Assembly: GCA_025464345.1 (NCBI GenBank)
Contig: JAODGP010000075.1
Location: forward strand, 11,934-26,585
DNA length: 14,652 bases
Direction: 5' to 3'
From: Methanosarcinales archaeon
GTDB lineage: Archaea > Halobacteriota > Syntropharchaeia > Alkanophagales > Methanospirareceae
Part shown: piece by piece, positions 1-6,090 of the stretch
How positions within the stretch are numbered: the stretch's first letter is position 1
Layout: every line of letters begins with the position of its first letter
Notes under the pieces: model-generated
What the model was told of the DNA's origin: nothing
The model's input: the letters and a program-made list of their open reading frames with translations, nothing else
The model's database searches: none
Position numbers and translations under genes: made by a program

Positions 1-161
1 TCAGTCTTAGCCTGCGCCTCCGTCAATCGCTCTATCGCATTTCGCAATCCATTGAAATCTTCCCGCGTTACACGGATATCTCTCATGCGATCGTCCACTA
101 TTGTTACAATCGCCCGGTACAGCTCTGCTGTCACACCCGCTTTATCACTACTCACCGCCAT
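1..161 (-). CDS. 5' part of a hypothetical protein with a coiled-coil-like N terminus (runs off the window)
   Basis: An open reading frame starts at the ATG on the minus strand (159-161) and is still open at position 1, so only the first 53 residues are seen. It begins MAVSSDKAGVTAELYRAIVT and continues through a charged helical stretch with residues such as VTREDFNGLRNAIERLTEAQ. The heptad-like leucine/isoleucine spacing and the LTEAQ ending resemble the start of long coiled-coil proteins common in methanogen and ANME genomes that often carry a C-terminal PD-(D/E)XK-like nuclease domain; that resemblance is from memory and the diagnostic part is outside the window. No SD precedes the start. 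An AT-rich TATA-like sequence on the minus strand at about 186-200 lies 25-35 nt upstream, so translation may be leaderless. Function unknown. Confidence 0.55.
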   Translation of the reverse strand, partial: MAVSSDKAGVTAELYRAIVTIVDDRMRDIRVTREDFNGLRNAIERLTEAQAKT

Positions 162-185
162 CTTATTTCAATTATGAGAGAGTAT

Positions 186-200
186 CAAATAAATTTTTAG
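186..200 (-). promoter_or_regulatory. TATA-like promoter of the gene at 1-161
   Basis: Read on the minus strand the sequence is CTAAAAATTTATTTG, a TATA-like element whose centre is about 30 nt upstream of the ATG at 159-161. That spacing places the transcript start within a few bases of the start codon, and no SD is present. Assigned by spacing and composition only. Confidence 0.4.
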
Positions 201-207
201 TTTGCCC

Positions 208-230
208 GGTCGTGTCCACCTTTTATTGAT
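208..230 (-). repeat. Possible terminal inverted repeat of the decayed IS1-like element
   Basis: The plus-strand sequence GGTCGTGTCCACCTTTTATT begins with GGT and has the general look of IS1-family ends, which start GGT and point inward. It lies on the 3' side of the transposase remnant at 355-564 and in the expected orientation. No matching opposite end remains, because the other side of the remnant runs into the ferredoxin promoter. This call is from resemblance alone. Confidence 0.25.
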
Positions 231-354
231 CCGGGGGTAAGAAGAAGTGCAGGTTATGCTATGCGAATTGATAATACGAATTGAACAATATTGTACATTC
301 TGGTCTGGCAGGTGGGGAAAAACGAGAGAGCTCACGCTAATTGATTCTTCCCGA

Positions 355-564
355 TCAGTCTACTACCGCCGTTTCTGACAGATCCCTGAATAGGTAATCC
401 GTAACCTCCTCACAGTGTTCCCCTGCCCTTTTGAGCCAGCTTGCTACGGTGTCTTTGTTCACACCCATTGCCCTCGCTGTGCCCCTTATACTGCCCTTCT
501 CTACGAGCATTGCCAATGCTCGCAAGACCGTTTCCTTTGGCGTGTGCAGACCGAAAAAATAGCA
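355..564 (-). pseudogene. IS1-like transposase remnant (internal helix-turn-helix segment)
   Basis: About 69 residues in one minus-strand frame have protein-like composition: FFGLHTPKETVLRALAMLVE, then GSIRGTARAMGVNKDTVASW, then LKRAGEHCEEVTDYLFRDL. This matches my recollection of the helix-turn-helix and linker segment of archaeal IS1-type transposases, in which a Cys-rich DNA-binding part comes before it and a DDE catalytic core after it. Neither is present. The frame ends at a stop at 355-357 shortly after the RDL motif, before any catalytic core. Upstream of the FFGLHTPKE segment the frame turns into low-complexity sequence that is the antisense of the ferredoxin gene. The element is therefore broken at both ends and cannot be active. 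It separates the gene at 1-161 from the ferredoxin operon. Confidence 0.6.
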
Positions 565-565
565 A

Positions 566-575
566 CTTATATATA
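566..575 (+). promoter_or_regulatory. TATA box of the ferredoxin/RACE operon
   Basis: The sequence CTTATATATA is a strong archaeal TATA match, preceded by a purine-rich stretch (CCGAAAAAATAG) that could serve as BRE. Initiation 22-27 nt downstream would fall at about 594-600. That excludes the in-frame ATGs at 575 and 578, which overlap the box itself, and supports translation from the ATG at 617. Confidence 0.6.
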
Positions 576-616
576 TGATGAATACAGAGGAGAGTCTAAG
601 GGAGTGTGATGGAGAA

Positions 617-862
617 ATGCCAGCAGTAGTAGATCTGGATAAGTGTGATGGCTGTAAAGGAAGGAAAGAGAAAGGAACGAGCATGTGTATGGAGGAGTGC
701 CCGGTGGAGGCGATAAGTCTGGTCGAGGAGCCAGATCCGAGCAATGCCCCACATGGACGGGAGCAGCATGCAGAGATAAACGCCGAGGAATGTACCGACT
801 GCGAGGTCTGCGTGGATGTATGCGAGCAGGGCGCAATAAGCATGGTGGAAGCAAGTGAGTGA
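617..862 (+). CDS. Dicluster 4Fe-4S ferredoxin
   Basis: An 81-residue soluble ferredoxin, presumably a low-potential electron carrier in the cytoplasm. The first cluster motif is C10-x2-C13-x10-C24-x3-C28-P, with a longer loop than a typical bacterial ferredoxin. The second is the compact C59-x2-C62-x2-C65-x3-C69. The opening MPAVVDLDKCDGCKG and the stretched first motif resemble the start of the AprB electron-transfer subunit of APS reductase as I recall it, but the rest of AprB is absent. I chose the ATG at 617 because the TATA box at 566-575 overlaps the two upstream in-frame ATGs, a GGAG lies just before 617, and the product then starts like other ferredoxins. The stop overlaps the next gene's GTG start (GTGA). 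Sitting upstream of a RACE protein, it is a natural candidate electron donor for corrinoid reduction (inference). Confidence 0.9.
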   Translation: MPAVVDLDKCDGCKGRKEKGTSMCMEECPVEAISLVEEPDPSNAPHGREQHAEINAEECTDCEVCVDVCEQGAISMVEASE

Positions 863-1353
863 GAGACGTGAAGATAGAGCGAATAGAGGTGAGGAATCCG
901 GAAGGTAAGCAGGTGATAATAGGGCAGGGTAATTTCACCATCTTCGCCTGTGACGACATCTTCAGAGCTCTATTGACCGCTGTACCGGGTCTGAAATGCG
1001 CAGTCGCAATGAACGAAGCGGCGCCGAAATTGACACGCGTTACTGGCAATGACGAAGGTCTGAAGCGGTTAGCAGGTGAGAATAGCCTCCGGATAGGGGC
1101 TTCTCACTCATTTTTTATTATCTTCGAGAATGCATTCCCTATAAATGTTCTTGGCGTTTTGAAATCGCATCCCGCTGTCGCTAATATCTATGCGGCATCA
1201 GCGAACCCGCTGGAAGTGATAGTGGCGGAGACTGAGCTGGGTCGCGCAGTGCTCGGCGTGGTTGATGGCACGGCAGTGGAGCGAATAGAGACAGAAGCGG
1301 AGAAGGAGGAGCGGAGAGAACTGTGCGCCAGGCTCGGTTATTCAGTTAAATGA
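859..1353 (+). CDS. Adenosine-specific kinase family protein (PF04008)
   Basis: A 164-residue protein that I assign to the PF04008 'adenosine-specific kinase' family, conserved in archaea and some bacteria. Recognisable blocks are GNFTIFACDDIFRALLTAVP near residue 25, AVAMNEAAPKL with the following TGNDE near residues 48-66, and the C-terminal ASANPLEVIVAETELGRAVL leading into GVVDG near residues 113-138. Family members have been shown structurally to bind adenosine nucleotides, but a physiological role is not established. Length is normal for the family. The start is a GTG overlapping the ferredoxin stop by 4 bp; a second in-frame GTG at 868 is possible. The stop overlaps the next ATG (ATGA, 1350-1353), so all three genes look translationally coupled. 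The context suggests a nucleotide-dependent role in corrinoid-enzyme activation, which is inference. Confidence 0.87.
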   Translation: MRDVKIERIEVRNPEGKQVIIGQGNFTIFACDDIFRALLTAVPGLKCAVAMNEAAPKLTRVTGNDEGLKRLAGENSLRIGASHSFFIIFENAFPINVLGVLKSHPAVANIYAASANPLEVIVAETELGRAVLGVVDGTAVERIETEAEKEERRELCARLGYSVK

Positions 1354-2927
1354 GGATAACATTCAGAGATGGTCGAACGATCGATGCGGAACCTGTTGCA
1401 GGTCGGACTTTATTATCCTATCTACAGGAGCTGGGCATAGCGATAGAGGCTTCCTGTGGTGGCGATGGCAAATGCGGGCAGTGCATAGTGGAAGTTAATG
1501 CACCGCATGGGGCATTATCCGAACCCACGGAATCGGAAAGAAGGTTCATCACCGGCAACCAGCGGCTCGCCTGTCAGGCTCGGATACTGAGAACCGATGT
1601 GCCGATATACGTTGCTGTACCTGAGCGAGTATATTACGTCCTGGAATCGGGTGAGTATAAGTGGATACCGATAGAACCCCATGTATATCGAGAAGCGAAC
1701 CATGTATTTTACAACTCCTCTCGCATTGGTGATTATACAGGTGCGCTGCACGGTATCGCCCTTGATATCGGCACAACCACACTCGCAAGCTATCTGATAG
1801 ACCTGGAGACGGGCGAGGTGGTGAGTAAGAGCTCGATGGAGAACCCGCAGACGAAATACGGCAATAACGTAATCTCAAGGATAGAATTTGCGAAGAACGG
1901 GCAGCATATACTGGTAAAAGAGATAAGAGCCGCAGTTAACGATATGATAGCCTCCATGACCGGTGGTAAGTGCGAAACCGTCTATGAACTGGTTGTGGTC
2001 GGCAATCCGGTGATGCGAAACCTCTTCTTCGACCTGCCCGTTCAGTCGCTGGGTAAGGCGCCGTATGAACCTGAGAGCACGGACGCAGTGCTGAGAACGG
2101 CGAAGGAGCTACAGCTCACGATGAATCCGGAGGCGAGGGTTTACGGACTGCCACTGATAGGCAGTTTCGTCGGTGCCGATGCGCTCGCAGTGGTGCTTGC
2201 GACCGGTATGTATCTCGGCAGGGAGATATGCATGGCGATAGATGTGGGGACAAACACCGAGATAGTGCTTGGTAACCGTGAACGGCTGATAGCGACCTCA
2301 GCGGCGGCTGGTCCCGCTTTTGAGGGCGCCAGTATCTCATGTGGCACGGGCGGTGTAAAAGGAGCGATAAAGGAGGTGCGAATAGGCGCTGATGGTAAAG
2401 TAGAATATAATACGATAGGCGATGCACCACCGATTGGCATCTGTGGCTCAGGTCTGATAGACGCCCTGGCGGAGTTACTCGAACACGGGATGATAGACGG
2501 TAGAGGCAAGTTCAGGCAAGATCAGAAGGAATTAAGGATAACCGGGGGCATAAAGCTCCTGGAGACCGATATAGACCAGCTCAACCTCGCCAAAACCGCT
2601 GTTGCGGTCGGTATAAACGTCCTGCTCGATAAATATGGCATTGAGCTCGGGGATATAGATACGATATACCTTGCAGGCGGGTTCGTCAATTTCACGAACA
2701 CGGCGAATGCGATTCGTATAGGACTGCTGCCCCACGTTCCGGGAGAGCGAATGAAGAAGGTCGGCAATGCCGCACTGGAAGGAGCCAGGCAGGCACTCAT
2801 CTCAAAGCATAAGCGCGCGGATGCGGAAGAGGTTGCGAAACGGATAGAGCATATAAAGCTGGAAGAAGAGGCGGATTTCATGGAGAAGTTCGTCACCGAG
2901 CTGTACTTCCAGAATTATCTCGAGTGA
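1350..2927 (+). CDS. ASKHA-domain corrinoid-activation protein (RACE type) with N-terminal 2Fe-2S domain
   Basis: A 525-residue protein of the reductive activator of corrinoid-dependent enzymes type (COG3894/DUF4445). Such proteins use ATP and an electron to return an inactive Co(II) corrinoid to Co(I). Residues 1-85 form a plant-type 2Fe-2S ferredoxin domain with C36-x5-C42-x2-C45-x29-C75. A linker follows, then an ASKHA ATPase fold: ALDIGTTTLASYLIDL (137-152, phosphate 1), AIDVGTNTEIVLGN (296-309), the loop GPAFEGASISCGTGGVKGAI (321-340), GICGSGLIDALAEL (363-376), and IYLAGGFVNF (439-448). The C-terminal ending in DFMEKFVTELYF is typical. It is full length. It lacks the C-terminal 4Fe-4S domain of methanogen RamA, so the ferredoxin encoded two genes upstream may supply electrons. 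The target could be CODH/ACS, Mtr or a methyltransferase and cannot be told from here. Its 3' end overlaps the convergent gene by 35 bp. Confidence 0.93.
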   Translation: MRITFRDGRTIDAEPVAGRTLLSYLQELGIAIEASCGGDGKCGQCIVEVNAPHGALSEPTESERRFITGNQRLACQARILRTDVPIYVAVPERVYYVLESGEYKWIPIEPHVYREANHVFYNSSRIGDYTGALHGIALDIGTTTLASYLIDLETGEVVSKSSMENPQTKYGNNVISRIEFAKNGQHILVKEIRAAVNDMIASMTGGKCETVYELVVVGNPVMRNLFFDLPVQSLGKAPYEPESTDAVLRTAKELQLTMNPEARVYGLPLIGSFVGADALAVVLATGMYLGREICMAIDVGTNTEIVLGNRERLIATSAAAGPAFEGASISCGTGGVKGAIKEVRIGADGKVEYNTIGDAPPIGICGSGLIDALAELLEHGMIDGRGKFRQDQKELRITGGIKLLETDIDQLNLAKTAVAVGINVLLDKYGIELGDIDTIYLAGGFVNFTNTANAIRIGLLPHVPGERMKKVGNAALEGARQALISKHKRADAEEVAKRIEHIKLEEEADFMEKFVTELYFQNYLE

Positions 2928-3225
2928 TGAGCCGCGAATAGACCGACTGTATCTTCTGCTCTGCACTCGCTTCCTTATCCCGCCTCTCGTCTATCCTCAA
3001 ACTCGTAACTACACGCATCGCACCCCGTGCAAATACTGACTCGTGCACGGCTTTTAATGCATTCAATACCACATCCATGCTATCAGCCTCGAATACAGTG
3101 CCCATTGCGGTAAGCTGGGGCTTCAAACCGAGGTTACGCAGTTCAGCCACCGCTCCCGCTACATATTCACTCACGCCCGGCGTGCCTGTTCCGATGGGGA
3201 TGACCGTGATTTCTGCGATTATCAT
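2893..3225 (-). CDS. MTH1187-family thiamine-binding protein (DUF77)
   Basis: A 110-residue protein of the MTH1187/YkoF-like family, small ferredoxin-fold proteins that form oligomers and, in characterised members, bind thiamine or related ligands in the cytoplasm. Characteristic features are the opening MIIAEITVIPIGTGTPGVSE, the segment GLKPQLTAMGTVFEADSMD near residues 33-51, and RVVTSLRIDERRD near residues 71-83. The family usually ends soon after the last helix (EQKIQSVYSRL); here some ten extra residues (ITRDNSGSTAR) run into the antisense of the RACE 3' end, giving a 35-bp convergent overlap (2893-2927). The ATG at 3223-3225 fits the family start, has no SD, and lies about 30 nt from a TATA-like box shared with nadM. 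No thiamine biosynthesis or transport gene is visible nearby. Confidence 0.9.
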   Translation of the reverse strand: MIIAEITVIPIGTGTPGVSEYVAGAVAELRNLGLKPQLTAMGTVFEADSMDVVLNALKAVHESVFARGAMRVVTSLRIDERRDKEASAEQKIQSVYSRLITRDNSGSTAR

Positions 3226-3250
3226 GATTATACCATACGCATGTAGAAGT

Positions 3251-3260
3251 AAATTTATAT
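3251..3260. promoter_or_regulatory. Shared TATA element between the MTH1187-family gene and nadM
   Basis: AAATTTATAT followed by G is a strong TATA box toward nadM: its centre is about 33 nt from the ATG at 3289. Read on the other strand it is ATATAAATTT, centred about 30 nt from the ATG at 3225. The whole divergent spacer is 63 bp (3226-3288), so one AT-rich element could direct both leaderless transcripts. The plus direction matches the archaeal consensus better than the minus direction. Confidence 0.55.
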
Positions 3261-3288
3261 GGGCTATTCTTATTAGCCAGTAGCTGAT

Positions 3289-3798
3289 ATGAGAGCGCTA
3301 TACATAGGCAGGTTTCAACCTTACCACCTGGGTCATCATGCGGTGATAAAACAGATAGCATCGGAAGCGGAGGAGGTGATAATATGCATCGGCTCCGCAC
3401 AGAGGAGTCACGAGCTGGATAATCCATTCACCGCGGGCGAGCGGTATATGATGATCTCGAAATCCCTGAGGGAGGAGGGCATACTCAACTTCTACATCGT
3501 GCCCGTTCTGGACGTGAACTGGAATGCGGTATGGGTCTCGCATGTCGAATCCTTGATACCACCGGTCGAGATCGTATATACGAACAATCCACTGATAGAG
3601 CGTTTATTTAAGGAGCGGGGTTATGAGGTGCGGACACCCATGCTGTTCAATCGTAGTGAATATTCGGGCAACGAGATAAGGCGAAGGATGCTGAATAACG
3701 AGGACTGGGAGTGCCTGGTGCCACGTGCGGTTGTTACAGTGATAAAGGAGATAGATGGTATGAGCCGACTTCGTGAGCTGACCAGGCGGGACGAGTGA
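3289..3798 (+). CDS. nadM: Nicotinamide-nucleotide adenylyltransferase, archaeal type
   Basis: A 169-residue cytoplasmic enzyme that makes NAD from ATP and nicotinamide mononucleotide. It has the nucleotidyltransferase signature at the N terminus, GRFQPYHLGHH, with the H13-x-G15-H16 motif, and the second signature SGNEIRRRM at 126-134, which positions the ATP phosphates. The central DVNWNAVWVSHVES segment (75-88) is also typical of the archaeal MJ0541 family, as is the length. There is no SD. The start lies about 33 nt downstream of the TATA element at 3251-3260, so the transcript should be nearly leaderless. It is transcribed divergently from the thiamine-binding protein gene; both relate to vitamin-derived cofactors, but nothing else ties them functionally. 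Confidence 0.95.
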   Translation: MRALYIGRFQPYHLGHHAVIKQIASEAEEVIICIGSAQRSHELDNPFTAGERYMMISKSLREEGILNFYIVPVLDVNWNAVWVSHVESLIPPVEIVYTNNPLIERLFKERGYEVRTPMLFNRSEYSGNEIRRRMLNNEDWECLVPRAVVTVIKEIDGMSRLRELTRRDE

Positions 3799-3887
3799 AT
3801 GACATATAATGCATATTATATGACATATGGGATGAGAGCGCTCAGAATCGGCGTATCTCTGCTTTAACGGCGCATCAGACCCCGCCC

Positions 3888-3926
3888 CAGGATTATATGA
3901 CATTGTGGCGCAGGATTATATGACAT
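3888..3926. repeat. Tandem pair of CAGGATTATATGACAT
   Basis: Two identical 16-bp copies at 3888-3903 and 3911-3926 are separated by TGTGGCG, giving a 23-bp period, close to two helical turns, so bound proteins would lie on about the same face of the DNA. The 12-bp core also occurs at 3815-3826. Seen directly in the sequence; function not known. Confidence 0.7.
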
Positions 3927-4062
3927 GCAGAACCACTCACGTATTTGCCGTATGACCGATTTTCTCATGCCTGTACATGAAATACTATTAAATGCTGAAA
4001 ATATTGCGTTATATTGCAAATATGAGGATGGTTTCGGGACCACGATAGCCACAAGTTTATAA
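3925..4062 (+). CDS. Doubtful small ORF (45 residues)
   Basis: An ATG at 3925 opens 45 codons to a TAA at 4060-4062; an internal ATG at 3952 would give 36 residues. The latter part (ILLNAENIALYCKYEDGFGT) has a protein-like mix of residues, unlike most random frames here. The TATA-like repeat copy at 3892-3903 lies about 28 nt upstream of 3925, which would suit a leaderless message. Against it, there is no SD, no family is recognised, and the stop lies inside the TATA box of the next gene. It may be a genuine small protein, a decayed gene fragment, or chance. Confidence 0.22.
   Translation: MQNHSRICRMTDFLMPVHEILLNAENIALYCKYEDGFGTTIATSL
4055..4062 (+). promoter_or_regulatory. TATA box of the fused chelatase gene
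   Basis: GTTTATAA centred near 4059 lies 30 nt upstream of the ATG at 4089. No SD lies between the two (TTTTCTTAAATG), so the transcript is probably leaderless. Confidence 0.5.
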
Positions 4063-4088
4063 TGTTATCATATCTATAATTTTCTTAA

Positions 4089-6086
4089 ATGACACACCAT
4101 ATAAGGCGGGAGATATTACCATTCACAGCGATTGTGGGGCAGGAGCGGATGAAGCGCGCGCTCATACTCAATGCCATCAATCCACGTATAGGCGGTGTGC
4201 TGATAAGGGGTGAGAAGGGAACGGCGAAGTCCACCGCTGTGCGTGCACTTGCGGAACTCCTGCCCGAGATAGAGGTGGTGAAGGGCTGTCCGTTCAATTG
4301 CAACCCGTATGACGAGCGAGAGATGTGCGATCTGTGTTATGCGAGGCGAGCGAATGGCGATGAGCTGGAGACGGAGAGGAGACGTATGTGGGTTGTTGAC
4401 CTCCCGCTCGGCGCGACAGAGGATAGGGTAGTGGGCTCAATAGATGTAGAGCGAGCGATAAAAGAGGGCATAAAGGCGCTGGAGCCCGGTATTCTCGCAG
4501 CTGCGAATCGTGGCATACTCTACATTGATGAGGTGAATCTCCTGGACGACCACGTTGCCGATGTCATCCTGGATTCCGCGGCGATGTCAGTGAATGTTGT
4601 GGAACGTGAAGGTGTCTCGGTCTCGCATCCCGCAAGGTTCATCCTCGTGGGCACGATGAACCCCGAGGAAGGAGAACTCAGACCACAGCTGCTTGACAGG
4701 TTCGGTCTGCAGGCGAATGTGGAGAGTATAGATGATGCAGCGAAGCGAGTGGAGATAGTGAAACAGGTGGAGAGTTTTGAGAGAGACCCGGAAGAGTTCA
4801 GGGACCGGTACAGGGCGAAGCAGGCGGAATTGCGTGATAAGATCGTGCATGCGAAGCAGATACTGAAGGAAGTGGAGATGGGTGATGACCTGCTGGAACT
4901 GGCGGCTGAGACATGCATCAAGCTCGGTGTGGGGACGCACAGGGCGGAGATAGTGATAAGCAGGACGGCGAGAGCGATTGCAGCGTTCGATGAGAGGAAA
5001 GAAGTCACTCCTGATGACGTGAAGGAGGCGATGGAACTCGCACTACCGCACAGGATGCGGAAAAAGCCGTTTGAAACGGCAGCACTGGAACTGAGCAAAC
5101 TTGAAGATACGCTGCAGGAGCTGAAACATGAGCATAAAGACAGGCATGAGCATGGAAGCGAGTCTGGAGCGGATATGAAGCGGGACGATACGGCGAGCGA
5201 GTCCGAGAATGAGCGAGTATTTGAGATAGGTGAGCCGATAGATGCGAAAGCGGTGAGGCATGAGATGCGGAATACAAGAAGATATCGTAATGGCACGGGG
5301 AGAAGAATACCCTCGCTATCAATCCGGAGGGGTAGATACATCCGCCACAGATACCCGAAGAATGATGGCGTAAAAGATATAGCGCTGGATGCCACCATCA
5401 GAGCTGCTGCACCATATCAGAGCAGGCGCGGAGGGGGTTCCGATCTGGCAGTTGTGATAAGGACTGAGGACATCCGTGAGAAGGTACGCATGTGCAGGGT
5501 ATCAACGGCGACGATGTTCGTTGTGGATGCTTCGGGCTCTATGGGTGCGGAGCAGCGGATGACGAGTGCGAAAGGTGCGGTATTCTCATTATTGCTCGAT
5601 GCATATCAGCATCGGGACAAGATAGGACTGGTGGCATTCAGGGGTACTCACGCGGATGTACTGCTACCGCTGTGCTCAAGTGCTGATCTGGCATACAGGA
5701 GCCTGAGGGCACTCCCGACCGGTGGGCGGACACCACTGGCTGCGGGGCTCGAGAAGGGTATAAACATGCTCATTGCGGAACGGGCGAGGAATGAGAATGT
5801 AATACCGGTACTGGTATTATTATCAGATGGTAGAGCGAACGTCAGCAGAGGAATGGCAGATATAAAGGCTGAGATACGTGCTATGGCGGAATATGCACGT
5901 GATAATGGCATACATACGATCGTGATAGACACAGAATCGGTCAGCAGTTCATTCATCCAGATGCAGCTGGGCTATTGCCGTGAGATTGCTGCCTATTCGG
6001 GTGGTAACTACTACCCGATTGCAGATTTGACACCAGAGCATGTGCAGGAGATAGTGAGAGCGGAGCGAAGAAGTTTGTTAGAGTGA
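4089..6086 (+). CDS. Fused ChlI/ChlD-type metal-chelatase motor protein (AAA+ ATPase plus VWA domain)
   Basis: A 665-residue protein joining the two motor subunits of magnesium/cobalt chelatase. The AAA+ half (about 1-330) has Walker A GEKGTAKST (41-49), a Cys cluster C67-x3-C71-x8-C80-x2-C83, Walker B GILYIDEVN (142-150), the LVGTMNPEEGELRPQLLDRF block (186-205) with sensor and arginine-finger residues, and a C-terminal helical lid. A charged, His/Glu-rich linker (about 335-400) follows, then a VWA domain with a complete MIDAS: D480-x-S482-x-S484, T548 and D580. ChlI/D-type motors drive ATP-dependent metal insertion by a large ChlH/CobN subunit, not encoded here. In methanogen relatives a cobalt-insertion role in cobalamin synthesis is most plausible; coenzyme F430 uses the unrelated CfbA chelatase. 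Start is leaderless; the gene ends 4 bp before the convergent acyl-CoA dehydrogenase. Confidence 0.93.
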   Translation: MTHHIRREILPFTAIVGQERMKRALILNAINPRIGGVLIRGEKGTAKSTAVRALAELLPEIEVVKGCPFNCNPYDEREMCDLCYARRANGDELETERRRMWVVDLPLGATEDRVVGSIDVERAIKEGIKALEPGILAAANRGILYIDEVNLLDDHVADVILDSAAMSVNVVEREGVSVSHPARFILVGTMNPEEGELRPQLLDRFGLQANVESIDDAAKRVEIVKQVESFERDPEEFRDRYRAKQAELRDKIVHAKQILKEVEMGDDLLELAAETCIKLGVGTHRAEIVISRTARAIAAFDERKEVTPDDVKEAMELALPHRMRKKPFETAALELSKLEDTLQELKHEHKDRHEHGSESGADMKRDDTASESENERVFEIGEPIDAKAVRHEMRNTRRYRNGTGRRIPSLSIRRGRYIRHRYPKNDGVKDIALDATIRAAAPYQSRRGGGSDLAVVIRTEDIREKVRMCRVSTATMFVVDASGSMGAEQRMTSAKGAVFSLLLDAYQHRDKIGLVAFRGTHADVLLPLCSSADLAYRSLRALPTGGRTPLAAGLEKGINMLIAERARNENVIPVLVLLSDGRANVSRGMADIKAEIRAMAEYARDNGIHTIVIDTESVSSSFIQMQLGYCREIAAYSGGNYYPIADLTPEHVQEIVRAERRSLLE

Positions 6087-6090
6087 GGTG

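Larger units (their letters stand above)
3799..4088. other. Intergenic spacer with repeated ATTATATGACAT boxes
   Basis: This 290-bp spacer lies between nadM and the chelatase gene. ATTATATGACAT occurs exactly three times, at 3815-3826, 3892-3903 and 3915-3926; the last two sit in a longer 16-bp identity, CAGGATTATATGACAT, repeated at a 23-bp period (3888-3903 and 3911-3926). A fourth ATGACAT is at 3799-3805, directly after the nadM stop. The box contains a TATA-like core, so the copies could be tandem promoters or operator sites. The rest is AT-rich and holds the chelatase TATA box at its right end and a doubtful small ORF. No RNA gene was recognised. Confidence 0.6.

Noticed and set aside
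285..294. Palindrome ACAATATTGT in the spacer before the transposase remnant
   Set aside because: A single 10-bp AT-rich palindrome with no second copy and no gene start at a useful distance.
575..616. Upstream in-frame ATGs extending the ferredoxin by 14 residues
   Set aside because: They overlap the TATA box, so the transcript should begin downstream of them, and the extension lacks ferredoxin character.
3832..3842. ATGAGAGCGCT repeats the first 11 bases of nadM (3289-3299)
   Set aside because: The similarity breaks down after 11 bases, and no further part of nadM is duplicated; taken as chance or a trivial duplication.
3799..3867. 22-codon frame right after nadM, starting in the first ATGACAT box
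   Set aside because: Repetitive Tyr/Met-rich sequence from the repeat boxes, no SD, and no protein-like features.
4520..5398. Long minus-strand frame (292 codons) opposite the chelatase gene
   Set aside because: It is Ser-rich, low in complexity and wholly antisense to a gene with complete AAA+ and VWA motifs; the openness follows from the codon use of the real gene.
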